The position numbers and the translations under genes were made by a program. From NCBI GenBank assembly GCA_963752815.1, contig CAVVZI010000013.1, forward strand, positions 1 to 64,000: a stretch of 64,000 nucleotides of DNA, read 5' to 3'. The notes under the pieces were generated by a model. It made no database searches and was not told the origin of the DNA. It worked only from the letters and a program-made list of their open reading frames with translations. Shown piece by piece: positions 53,010 to 60,910 of this stretch (positions are counted from its first letter, which is position 1; each line of letters starts with the position of its first letter). This DNA comes from Sva-07 sp963752815. GTDB taxonomy: Bacteria > Actinomycetota > Acidimicrobiia > Acidimicrobiales > Ilumatobacteraceae.

Positions 53010-54452
53010 ATGACCGATGCACCAGCGCTGCCGGACGGAATCGTCGTCGTGGTGAAACGCGAGTGCGAGACCTGCCGCATGGTCGTGCCGGTGCTCGGCG
53101 AACTCGATGCTGCGGTGGCCCTCACCGTGTACTCGCAGGACGACCCCGAATTTCCCGCGTCGCCGCCCGCCATCGACGACCACGACCTCGCCGTCAGCTG
53201 GCACCACGAGATCGAGACGGTGCCGACGGTGCTGCGCGTCGTCGACGGAGTCGAGGTCGAGCGCACCGTCGGTTGGCAACGGCCGGAGTGGGAACGCGTC
53301 ACCGGTGTCACCGGACTCGGCGACGGCCTCCCGGTGTTCCGCCCCGGCTGCGGATCGATGAGCGTCGATCCCGATCTCGTCGACACGCTCCGGGTGCGGT
53401 TCGGTGCGTCGGTGCTCGCGTCGCGTCGCATCGACGTGGCCGACGCCGAGGACGACATCGAGATGATGTTCGACCGCGGCTGGAGCGACGGCCTCCCGGT
53501 CGTGCCACCGACCGAGGAGCGGGTCTTGCGGATGCTGACGGGCACGACCCGTGCGCCGTCCGAGATCGTGGCGGTCGTGCCGCCCGACCTCGTGGAAACG
53601 ACCGTCGAGAAGGTGGCGATCGCCGCGGTCATGGCCGGCTGCAAACCCGAGTACCTCCCGTGGGTGCTGACCGCGGTCGAGGCGGCGTGCACGAACGAGT
53701 TCAACATCCACGGCCTGCTCGCCACGACGATGCCGGCCGGACCGGTGATCGTGTGCAGCGGGCCCGGCACCCGCGCCATCGGGATGAACTCGCGCGGCAA
53801 CGCGCTCGGACAGGGCAACCGCGCCAACTCCACGATCGGCCGCGCGCTGCAACTCGTGATCCGCAACGTCGGCGGAGGGCGACCGGGCGAGGTCGATCGG
53901 GCCACCCACGGATCGCCGGGCAAGATCGGGTTCTGCTTCGCCGAGAACGACGCGGAGTCGCCGTTCGGCACGATCGCCGGCGAGCACGGGATCCCTGCCG
54001 GCACCGACGCGATCACGCTGTTCCCGGGCGAGGGGACGCGGTGCGTCGTCGACCAACTGTCGCGCGACCCCGATTCGCTCGCCCGCTCGATGGCCGCCTC
54101 GCTGCAGACGCTGCACCACCCCAAGCTCGTGCTCGGTTTCGACGCGATCCTCGTGATCGGGCCCGAACACGCCCGCGTGTTCGCCGAGGCCGGGTGGGGA
54201 CGCGAGGAGGTGCTGGCCGGCATCCGCGCCCACCTGAACCGGCCGGGATCGGAGCTGGTGCGGGGAGCGGGAGGAATCGCCGAGGGCCTCCCCGACGCGT
54301 TCGCCGAGGTGCCGTCGTTCCCGAAGTTCCGCGACGGCGGGCTCCTGCTCGCCTACGCCGGCGGCGGGGCCGGGTTGTTCTCGGAGATCATCGGCGGCTG
54401 GGCCAACGGTGCCATCGGATCGACCCCCGTGACGCGAGCGGTGCAATACTGA
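53010..54452 (+). CDS. UGSC-associated thioredoxin-fold protein
   Basis: 480 residues. The N-terminal 95 residues are thioredoxin-like: GIVVVVKRECETCRMVVPVL with a redox CxxC (Cys19, Cys22), then ETVPTVLRVVDGVEVERTVG with the cis-Pro loop. The C-terminal 340 residues are a separate alpha/beta domain: MMFDRGWSDGLPVVPPTEER, MAGCKPEYLPWVLTAVEAAC, TNEFNIHGLLATTMPAGPVI, NSTIGRALQLVIRNVGGGRP and KIGFCFAENDAESPF. I know this layout only as a neighbour of UGSC genes, of unproven function. It ends 49 bases before the selenoprotein gene: a two-gene unit, probably an electron-relay pair. Confidence 0.75.
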   Translation: MTDAPALPDGIVVVVKRECETCRMVVPVLGELDAAVALTVYSQDDPEFPASPPAIDDHDLAVSWHHEIETVPTVLRVVDGVEVERTVGWQRPEWERVTGVTGLGDGLPVFRPGCGSMSVDPDLVDTLRVRFGASVLASRRIDVADAEDDIEMMFDRGWSDGLPVVPPTEERVLRMLTGTTRAPSEIVAVVPPDLVETTVEKVAIAAVMAGCKPEYLPWVLTAVEAACTNEFNIHGLLATTMPAGPVIVCSGPGTRAIGMNSRGNALGQGNRANSTIGRALQLVIRNVGGGRPGEVDRATHGSPGKIGFCFAENDAESPFGTIAGEHGIPAGTDAITLFPGEGTRCVVDQLSRDPDSLARSMAASLQTLHHPKLVLGFDAILVIGPEHARVFAEAGWGREEVLAGIRAHLNRPGSELVRGAGGIAEGLPDAFAEVPSFPKFRDGGLLLAYAGGGAGLFSEIIGGWANGAIGSTPVTRAVQY

Positions 54453-54501
54453 GCCGGTCGACCGCTTGGTCGGCTGCGTTGGCTGAAGGGGGCCGCACGT
54501 C

Positions 54502-55023
54502 ATGACCCGCACGATTCTCGATCCGACCGGCGAGCGATCGGTCGGCACGCGCGAATGCGTGGGCAGGCCGGCGTCGCTCCGCGGGCTCACGGTCGGACTC
54601 CTCGACATCTCCAAGCCGCGCGGCGACGTGTTCCTCGATCAGATCGAACGACGCCTCAACGAGCACGGCGCCGACGTGAAGCGTTATCGGAAGCCCACCT
54701 TCACCAAGCCGGCACCGGCGGACCTCCGCCACCAGATCGCCGTCGAGTGTCACGTGGTGATCGAGGCGCTCGCCGATTGAGGCAGTTGCACGTCGTGCAG
54801 TGTGCACGACATCAACGATCTCGAACTCCGCGGCATCCCTGGGATGTTCGTCGCCTCCGACGAGTTCGTCGACGCGGCCATCGCCCAGTCGACCTCGCTC
54901 GGCTTCCCCGCGGTGGCGCGCGTGTTCACGCCCCACCCGATCCAGGACCGCACCGACGACGAGATGGTCGCCTACGCCGACGCGGCCTTCGACGCCATCC
55001 TCGCCGCCATCACCCGCCCGTAG
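54502..55023 (+). CDS. UGSC-family selenoprotein (in-frame UGA read as selenocysteine)
   Basis: 173 residues if the TGA at 54778-54780 is decoded as Sec93. Before it: LTVGLLDISKPRGDVFLDQI, DVKRYRKPTFTKPAPADLRH and VECHVVIEALAD; the TGA; then in the same frame GSCTSCSVHDINDLELRGIP, GMFVASDEFVDAAIAQSTSL and a stop TAG at 55021-55023. The motif Sec-Gly-Ser-Cys gives the UGSC family its name; other members have Cys at this place. A stem-loop fitting a bacterial SECIS follows the TGA directly. Both halves are in one frame and fully family-like, so this is not a broken gene. Probable thiol/selenol redox enzyme with the thioredoxin-like partner upstream. Confidence 0.88.
54781..54816 (+). promoter_or_regulatory. 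bacterial SECIS-like hairpin
   Basis: Just after the TGA: GTTG (54785-54788) pairs with CAAC (54813-54816), and, beyond a small internal loop, GTCGTGCA (54792-54799) pairs perfectly with TGCACGAC (54803-54810) around a 3-base loop GTG. The loop starts with G and begins 19 bases after the UGA, inside the usual bSECIS window, so SelB could dock here. Confidence 0.75.
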
Positions 55024-55034
55024 CGCCTACCTTC

Positions 55035-55098
55035 GGTTCGTTCGGGGTCGGGGCCGAAACGAACCGCGGTTCGTTCGGGGTCGGGGCCGAAACGAACC
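55035..55098. repeat. tandem pair of palindromic units, family E
   Basis: Two 31-base units (55035-55065 and 55068-55098), identical, each with arms GGTTCGTT and AACGAACC and centre CGGGGTCGGGGCCG, separated by GC. They fill the gap between the convergent selenoprotein and CitE-like genes and can form a strong terminator or cruciform. Confidence 0.8.
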
Positions 55099-55103
55099 CG
55101 CGT

Positions 55104-55973
55104 TCAATCGAGGGCGTCGATCGCGGCGGCCACGGCCAGTACGCGGCGGGCGTTGGCGACGTGCAGGTTCTCGATCATCCGCCCGTCGACGGTGACCACG
55201 CCGCGCCCGTCGGCGACCGCCTCGTCGAACGCGGCGATCACGCGCTCGGCGTAGTCGACCTCGTCGGCCGACGGCGCCCAGACGGCGTTGGCCGGCTCGA
55301 CCTGGCTCGGATGGATCAGCGTCTTGCCGTCGAAGCCCATCTCCATGCCCTGGCGGCATTCCGCCTCGAACCCGTCGGCGTTCTTCACGTCGTTGTACAC
55401 GCCGTCGAGGATCACCTTGCCGGCCTCCCGCGCCGCCAGCAGTGCGGTGGCGAGGTGCGGCACCAGCGGATGGCGGCCGGGCACGATCGGCGAGCGGAGT
55501 TCCTTGGCCAGGTCGTTCGTCCCCATCACGAGCACGGCGACGCGCGGGTGGGCGGCGATGGCGCGGACGTTGAACATCGCGGTCGGCGTCTCGATCATCG
55601 GCCAGATGCGGACCGATGCGGGCGCACCCGCGGCGTCGAGCTGTGCGGCGACCGCCTCGACCGCCTCGACCGTGTCGACCTTCGGGATCACGACGGCCGA
55701 CGGGCCGGCCGCACCCGCGGCGGCGAGGTCGGCGGTCCCCCACTCGGTGTCGAGCCCGTTGCAGCGGATCGTCAGCTCACGGCCGCCGTACAGGCCGGAT
55801 TGCACCGCGGCGACGGCCTTCGCCCGGGCGTCGGGCTTGGCGTCGGGGGCGACGGCGTCCTCGAGGTCGAAGATGATCGCGTCGGCGGGGATCGTCTGCG
55901 CCTTCTCGAGGGCCCGCTCGTTGGCGGCCGGCATGTACAGCACGGAGCGGCGCGGTCGGAGGTCGTCGTTCAT
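55104..55973 (-). CDS. CitE/HpcH-family CoA-ester lyase (copy 2)
   Basis: 289 residues from MNDDLRPRRSVLYMPAANER. TIM-barrel landmarks: PADAIIFDLEDAVAPDAKPD (Mg-binding acidic pair), IPKVDTVEAVEAVAAQLDAA, RIWPMIETPTAMFNVRAIAA (metal Glu), VLVMGTNDLAKELRSPIVPG and MEMGFDGKTLIHPSQVEPAN. Cleaves a malyl- or citramalyl-type CoA ester. The start overlaps the stop of copy 1 (ATGA): two related lyases in one operon. Confidence 0.88.
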   Translation of the reverse strand: MNDDLRPRRSVLYMPAANERALEKAQTIPADAIIFDLEDAVAPDAKPDARAKAVAAVQSGLYGGRELTIRCNGLDTEWGTADLAAAGAAGPSAVVIPKVDTVEAVEAVAAQLDAAGAPASVRIWPMIETPTAMFNVRAIAAHPRVAVLVMGTNDLAKELRSPIVPGRHPLVPHLATALLAAREAGKVILDGVYNDVKNADGFEAECRQGMEMGFDGKTLIHPSQVEPANAVWAPSADEVDYAERVIAAFDEAVADGRGVVTVDGRMIENLHVANARRVLAVAAAIDALD

Positions 55974-57025
55974 GACGCGAAACCGTAGAGCGAGGCGAGC
56001 TCGGCGTCGCGTTCGGCGAGCTGGCGGGCGAGCGCGACGATCACGTGGCACTGCTTGACCGAGGCGTCGTCTTCCATCTTGCCGTCGAGCAGCACGGCAC
56101 CCGTGCCGTCACCCATCGCCTCGATCACCCGTTGGGCGTGGGCGACGTCGGCCGGGTCGGGGCTGAAGACCCGCTTGGCGATGTCGACCTGCACGGGATG
56201 GAGGCTCCACGCGCCGACGCAGCCCAACAGGTAGGCGTTGCGGAACTGGTCCTCGCACGCGACGGTGTCCTTGATGTCGCCGAAGGGCCCGTAGAACGGG
56301 AGGATGCCGTGCATGACGCAGGCGTCGACCATCCGGGCGATCGTGTAGTGCCACAGGTCCTGCTGGTAGGTGGCCCGCGCCTCGTTGACGTCGTCGCCGG
56401 ACGGGTCGGCACGGACGAGGTAGCCGGGATGCCCGCCGCCGACGCGCGTGGTCTTCATCCGCCGGTTCGCGGCGAGGTCGGCCGGACCGAGCGACAGGCC
56501 CTGCATGCGGGGCGAGGCGCCGCAGATCTCCTCGACGTTCGCCACGCCGCGCGCCGTCTCGAGGATCGCGTGCACGAGGATCGGCCGGTCGAGGCCGGCT
56601 TTCGCCTCCAGTTGGGCGAGCAGCCGGTCGACGTAGTGGATGTCCTCCGGTCCCTCGACCTTCGGGATCATGATCACGTCGAGCTTGTGGCCGGCTTCGA
56701 GCACGGCTGCGGTCAGGTCATCGAGACCCCACGGAGAATCGAGGCTGTTGACGCGCGTCCAGAACTGCGTGCCACCGAAGTCGACTGCCTGCGCGACCTC
56801 GACGAGACCGGCCCGGGCCGCCTCCTTCTGATCGGCCGGCACCCCGTCTTCGAGGTTGGCGAGCAGGATGTCGACCGTCGGCGCGATGTCGGGCACCTTC
56901 GAGCGCATCTTGTCGTTGGCCGCCGGGAAGAAGTGGATCACCCGGCTCGGCCGGAACGGGATCTCGCGGACGGGGTCGGGAGCTCCGACGGCGAGCGGTC
57001 GGAAGAAATCCTTGGGAGGGCGCAT
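55970..57025 (-). CDS. malyl-CoA/citramalyl-CoA lyase-type protein (copy 1)
   Basis: 351 residues from MRPPKDFFRPLAVGAPDPVR. PSRVIHFFPAANDKMRSKVP, ILLANLEDGVPADQKEAARA, QFWTRVNSLDSPWGLDDLTA, HAILETARGVANVEEICGAS, GLSLGPADLAANRRMKTTRV and GILPFYGPFGDIKDTVACED follow the pattern of L-malyl-CoA/beta-methylmalyl-CoA lyases (Mcl). With the MaoC hydratase at 59.1 kb it suggests handling of C4/C5 CoA thioesters (glyoxylate, propionyl-CoA or acetate assimilation), an inference from context. Confidence 0.85.
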   Translation of the reverse strand: MRPPKDFFRPLAVGAPDPVREIPFRPSRVIHFFPAANDKMRSKVPDIAPTVDILLANLEDGVPADQKEAARAGLVEVAQAVDFGGTQFWTRVNSLDSPWGLDDLTAAVLEAGHKLDVIMIPKVEGPEDIHYVDRLLAQLEAKAGLDRPILVHAILETARGVANVEEICGASPRMQGLSLGPADLAANRRMKTTRVGGGHPGYLVRADPSGDDVNEARATYQQDLWHYTIARMVDACVMHGILPFYGPFGDIKDTVACEDQFRNAYLLGCVGAWSLHPVQVDIAKRVFSPDPADVAHAQRVIEAMGDGTGAVLLDGKMEDDASVKQCHVIVALARQLAERDAELASLYGFAS

Positions 57026-57100
57026 CGCCCCCAACCGTACGAGAACCACCCGAATCGCCCCAACACGACAGGTGCCCACCGCCCTCCAGGTCCTCCAGCG

Positions 57101-57145
57101 TCTCGGGCGCAAAACGATCACGAGGCGAACGGAATGCGCCCGAGA
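57101..57145. repeat. dispersed palindrome, family C copy 2
   Basis: TCTCGGGCGC (57101-57110) and GCGCCCGAGA (57136-57145), loop containing AACGATC and CGAACGGAAT. It lies between divergent genes (Mcl-like and DUF559 protein). Confidence 0.7.
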
Positions 57146-57199
57146 CTGCGGGCAGGTCGGCGGTTCCGCTTCGGTGGTTCTCGCCACCCACGTTCGGGC

Positions 57200-58120
57200 G
57201 TGCGACTCGACGAACTCGACGCCATCGCGCGCCGGCATCACGGCGTCGTTACGAGGGAGATGGCCGGCCTGAACAGCCAGGCATGGCGTCGGGCGATCCG
57301 GGGTGGGACACTCGTGCAGCTGCACCCCGGCGTCGCCCGCCTGGTGGGGACCGCCGACACGGTCGAGCAGCGCGTGACCGCAGCCACATTCGCGGTCGGA
57401 TCAGGCACGCTGGCATCCCATCGATCGGCAGCATTTCTGTGGGGCGCGCCCCGGCCCGACAACGATCCCGTCGACCTGATCGTGCTCGACCGGTCTGGCG
57501 CGCGGCGCCGCGAAGGGATCTGCATCCACCGACCGACCGATCTCGCTGACCTCACGCCCCCGCAGCGGCGATCCAACATCCGCTGCACGAACATCCTGCG
57601 CACCCTGTGCGATCTCGGCGCAGTCGACCCCGGAGGCGTCGAGGCGGCGGTCGGGCACGCGCTCGCCGCGCGGCTGGTAACGCTCGGCGCCCTCGAGGCC
57701 GTGCTCGTCGCTCACGCGCGTCCGGGCCGCACCGGTGTGACCGCGCTCCGCTCGGCGATCGATTCCTGGTCGATGGACGCCCGCCCCGCCGACTCGCTCC
57801 TCGAGCACGCCATGCACAGGCTCGTCACCCGCCACCGACTCCCTCCGGTCGAGTTCCACAAGCGGATCGAGGGATGGGAGGTCGACTTCTGGATCGTCGG
57901 TACACCGATCATCCTCGAATGCGACGGCTGGACGACGCACGGACTGCACCACGACCAGTTCGAACGGGACCGTCGACGCGACAGCGAACTGATCGCCGCC
58001 GGCTGGATCGTCGTCCGGTTCACCTACCGCGCCATCACGCTCGCGCCCGGACGGACCGCCGAACGAATCCGCTCAGTCGTCGACCGATGGCAGCACACCG
58101 CTCCGCCCGCCTTCCTCTGA
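57200..58120 (+). CDS. AbiEi-like N-terminus plus DUF559 endonuclease-like protein
   Basis: 306 residues, GTG 57200. The N-terminal winged-helix type IV antitoxin-like part is LDELDAIARRHHGVVTREMA, AWRRAIRGGTLVQLHPGVAR. The C-terminal DUF559/Vsr-like part is LPPVEFHKRIEGWEVDFWIV, GTPIILECDGWTTHGLHHDQ and RRRDSELIAAGWIVVRFTYR, with the acidic and Lys positions of PD-(D/E)xK nucleases (VDFW...ECDG). A frequent, multicopy family in Actinobacteria with no settled function. Bracketed by palindromes C2 and C3. Confidence 0.82.
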   Translation: MRLDELDAIARRHHGVVTREMAGLNSQAWRRAIRGGTLVQLHPGVARLVGTADTVEQRVTAATFAVGSGTLASHRSAAFLWGAPRPDNDPVDLIVLDRSGARRREGICIHRPTDLADLTPPQRRSNIRCTNILRTLCDLGAVDPGGVEAAVGHALAARLVTLGALEAVLVAHARPGRTGVTALRSAIDSWSMDARPADSLLEHAMHRLVTRHRLPPVEFHKRIEGWEVDFWIVGTPIILECDGWTTHGLHHDQFERDRRRDSELIAAGWIVVRFTYRAITLAPGRTAERIRSVVDRWQHTAPPAFL

Positions 58121-58122
58121 CT

Positions 58123-58169
58123 GTCTCGGGCACGAAACGATCGGCTTCCGAACGGAACGTGCCCGAGAC
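58123..58169. repeat. dispersed palindrome, family C copy 3
   Basis: GTCTCGGGCAC (58123-58133) and GTGCCCGAGAC (58159-58169), loop with AAACGATC and CGAACGGAAC as in copy 2. It lies between the convergent DUF559 and MutY genes and can act as a terminator. Confidence 0.75.
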
Positions 58170-58184
58170 CCAACCGGTTGCCGG

Positions 58185-58987
58185 CTACGGGAGGGAGGCG
58201 GTGCCGGCGTCGACGACGACGAGACCGTCGGCGACGAGGCCGGCGAGGATGCGCTGGTCGAAACGGGTGGCCGGCTCGGCGCGGTCGACCAGCGCCGCAA
58301 GGACCCGGCCGCGGGCCTGGCGGTCGCTCCCCTCGAAGCGCGACTGCTTGCCGCTGACGCCTGCCGACCCGATCGCGGGATCCGGCGACGGCCAGCCCTG
58401 CCGTCGCCACCGGCATGTCGACTCGACCGGACACTCCGCACAGATCGGCGTCGGTCGGCAGATGGTGGCGCCGAGATCCATCAGGATCTGGTTCCAGGCC
58501 CAGCCTTCACCGCGAGGGACGAGCGCGTCGGCGGCGGCCTGGGCGCCCTTCGTGGTCAGCCGCGCCCCACCCGTGCGGGCCAGCACGCGGCCGATGTTGG
58601 TGTCGGCGACCGCCACATCCTGCTCGTACGCGAACGCGAGCACGGCACGGGCGGTGTACGCACCGACGCCCGGAAGCGCGAGCAGTTCGTCGAGCGCGTC
58701 GGGCACGACGCCGCCATGTCGATCGACGATCTCCTGCGCGGCGAGGTGCAGATTGCGCGCCCGACGCGGGTATCCGAGGCCGTGCCACAGTCGCAGCACG
58801 TCGCCGAGCGATGCGTCGGCGCAGGCCGCGCGGCGTCGGGAACGACGACGAGGAACGCTTCCCACTTCGGGACCACACGCGGTGCCTGCGTCTGTTGGAG
58901 CATCACCTCGGCGACGAGGATCGCCCACGGATCACGGACGCGTCGCCACGGCAGGTCGCGCAGCCGCGGCATCCCCCACGCCAGCAC
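58185..58987 (-). CDS. mutY: A/G-specific adenine glycosylase, one frameshift
   Basis: Removes adenine mispaired with 8-oxoguanine. WGMPRLRDLPWRRVRDPWAI, LVAEVMLQQTQAPRVVPKWE in the first frame; an indel near 58840; then LWHGLGYPRRARNLHLAAQE, the helix-hairpin-helix LPGVGAYTARAVLAFAYEQD with the catalytic Asp in VADTNIGRVLARTGG, and the [4Fe-4S] cluster Cys set CRPTPICAECPVESTC. It ends at about 265 residues, without the long C-terminal NUDIX-like MutT domain of E. coli MutY, as in many Actinobacteria. The start is uncertain (GTG 58987 assumed). Confidence 0.88.
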
Positions 58988-59018
58988 GGCCCCGGTATCG
59001 ATGCCCGCGGCGGCAGCC

Positions 59019-59068
59019 GTTCTCGTGAACTTCTTGCGGACGCGGGTGCGCGAGAAGTTCACGAGAAC
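59019..59068. repeat. near-perfect palindrome, family A copy 2
   Basis: GTTCTCGTGAACTTCTTGCG-GAC (59019-59041), loop GCGG, and its complement (59046-59068) with two changes. Nearly the same sequence as 26461-26504, including the loop. Between maoC-like and mutY genes, 4 bases from the maoC-like stop. Confidence 0.8.
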
Positions 59069-59072
59069 GGGG

Positions 59073-59585
59073 TCAGTCCCAGATGTCGGCGCCGTCGTAC
59101 GGACGGGTGCGGTCGGGGGCGAACTCGCGCTTCCAGATCAGCACCTTGCGCTTGAAGTAACACACTTCCTTGCCGTCCTGGTTGAAGCCCTTCGTCTCGA
59201 CGGTCACCACGCCCCGGTCCGGCTTCGACGACGACTCCTTCACGTCGAGCACCCGGGTCTCGGCGTGGATCGTGTCGCCGTGGAACGTCGGGAACTTGTG
59301 CTGCAGCGTCTCGACCTCGAGGTTGGCGATCGCCGCGCCGCTCACGTCCGGCACGCTCATGCCGAGCACGAGGCTGTACACCAGGTTGCCGACCACCACG
59401 TTGCGGCCCTGCACCGAGTTGGCGGCGAACCAGTCGTTGGTGTGCAACGGATGATGGTTCATCGTGATCATGCAGAACAGGTGGTCGTCGTACTCGGTGA
59501 TCGTCTTGCCGGGCCAGTGGCGCAGGATGTCGCCCGGCGTGAAGTCTTCGAGGTAGCGGCCGAACGGGCGCTCGTGGGTCGTCAT
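59073..59585 (-). CDS. MaoC-family enoyl-CoA hydratase
   Basis: 170 residues, MTTHERPFGRYLEDFTPGDI. Hotdog fold with the hydratase site: DDHLFCMITMNHHPLHTNDW (Asn/His of the MaoC site) and NVVVGNLVYSLVLGMSVPDV. The pattern resembles mesaconyl-CoA/2-methylfumaryl-CoA-type or (R)-specific hydratases of actinobacterial acyl-CoA pathways. Context with two CitE/Mcl-type lyases 2-3 kb away fits a C4/C5 dicarboxyl-CoA route, though not in one operon. Confidence 0.82.
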   Translation of the reverse strand: MTTHERPFGRYLEDFTPGDILRHWPGKTITEYDDHLFCMITMNHHPLHTNDWFAANSVQGRNVVVGNLVYSLVLGMSVPDVSGAAIANLEVETLQHKFPTFHGDTIHAETRVLDVKESSSKPDRGVVTVETKGFNQDGKEVCYFKRKVLIWKREFAPDRTRPYDGADIWD

Positions 59586-59608
59586 GGCGCCGACCGTACC
59601 GCTCCCGC

Positions 59609-60906
59609 TCATTCGGCCGGAAAGTCGTCCGCAGGGCTCGGCATCGGCGCGCCTCGCCCGGAACCGGCTCGAGCAACTCCTCGGGGATCGGCTCGCGCTG
59701 GAAACGCAATGCGAAGTCGATCCGCGACTCGCCCTTGGCCGCTTCGACGCGGGCCAGGTCGCGCAGCCTGATCAGGCGATCACGCTTCTCGATCTTCCAC
59801 GGACCGACCCGCAGCGACGCGTAGGCGAGCGCGCCGAGCGCGATCGGCATCAGGTACTGGGCCGACCGGTAGGCGGCGATGGCGGGAGCGACGACGCGCT
59901 TCGGCAACCCGAAGCTGACGAGCACCGCGATGTACGTGCCCTCCACGACGCCGAGCCCACCGGGCAGGATCGGGATCGCCGCCATCACGTTGGCGAGGCA
60001 GAACGCGACGACCAGGGCGTCGGGGCTCAGCGTGCCGCCGAAGGCGCGCAGGAACATCCACAGCGACGCCATGTCGAACAACCAGTTCAACGTCGCCCAG
60101 AACACGACCACCCGCAGCAGTTGACGGTCGCTGACCAGCTCCTCCACCCGTTCGCCGACCTGGCGCAGGACGGCGGCGAAGCGATCCTCGTCGAGGCTCA
60201 GCTTGCGGGCGATCCAGCGCGCCGCCTTCTCCGCCCGCCCCTGGCCGTCGGTCAGGCCGATCACGAGCATGGCGGCGACGGCCATGATGATCACACCGAC
60301 GACCGCAGCGAGCCCGTACAGCGGGTTGACGCCACGGATCGGGATCGAGACGACGAGCCCGAGCCAGAAGATGATGTTCAGCACGACGGCCGAGCCGATG
60401 CCGGCCGTGGCGAGCGCGAACCCGGCGTCGGGTCCGCTGATCCCCGAGAGCGTGAGCAGGCGATAGCCGAGCGCCGAGCCGGCGGCATTCCCGCCGGGCA
60501 CGATGTTCGACAGCGCCTTGGTGCTCAGCTGGATGCGGAACACACGGGCGTGCGACAACTTCTTCCCCGCCGAGCCGAGCGAGGCGCGCGTGAGGAACGA
60601 GTAACAGGCGAGCGAAATGAACTGCAGGACGAACCCGGCCACGATCATCGCCGGGTTGACGCTGCCGATCGTGTCGGCGGCCTGGCGGAACCCGGTGAGC
60701 ACCGGCGGCCCCAGGAACACCATGACGACGATGAGCAGCAGCGCCTTGATCGTGAAGCGCAACGGCCGGATCCGCCGGTGCCGCGGCGGAACCCCGACAT
60801 CGTCTCGGACGAGCGCCGGCAACTCCCCGGTCGGGAGCACGCCACGATCCATCTCGTGGGTTGCGTCGTAGCGACCGGAGGCGGGGTCGCTCATCGCGTC
60901 GGCCAT
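59609..60906 (-). CDS. LPG-synthase-TM/AglD-type integral membrane protein
   Basis: About 430 residues, seven or eight helices (FTIKALLLIVVMVFLGPPVL, MIVAGFVLQFISLACYSFLT, SAVVLNIIFWLGLVVSIPIR...). RIQLSTKALSNIVPGGNAAG and AAIPILPGGLGVVEGTYIAV carry the PGG motifs of the UPF0104/YbhN family (flippase-like or lysyl-PG synthase membrane part); no soluble aminoacyl transferase domain is attached. The C-terminus EELLEPVPGEA is followed by an indel; I place the true stop at 59609 after PSPADDFPAE. Start ATG 60906. Confidence 0.8.
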
Positions 60907-60910
60907 ACCG

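Noticed and set aside
54778..54780. TGA read as a premature stop or frameshift splitting two genes
   Set aside because: Both sides are in the same frame, the family is known for Sec at exactly this place, and a SECIS-like hairpin follows.
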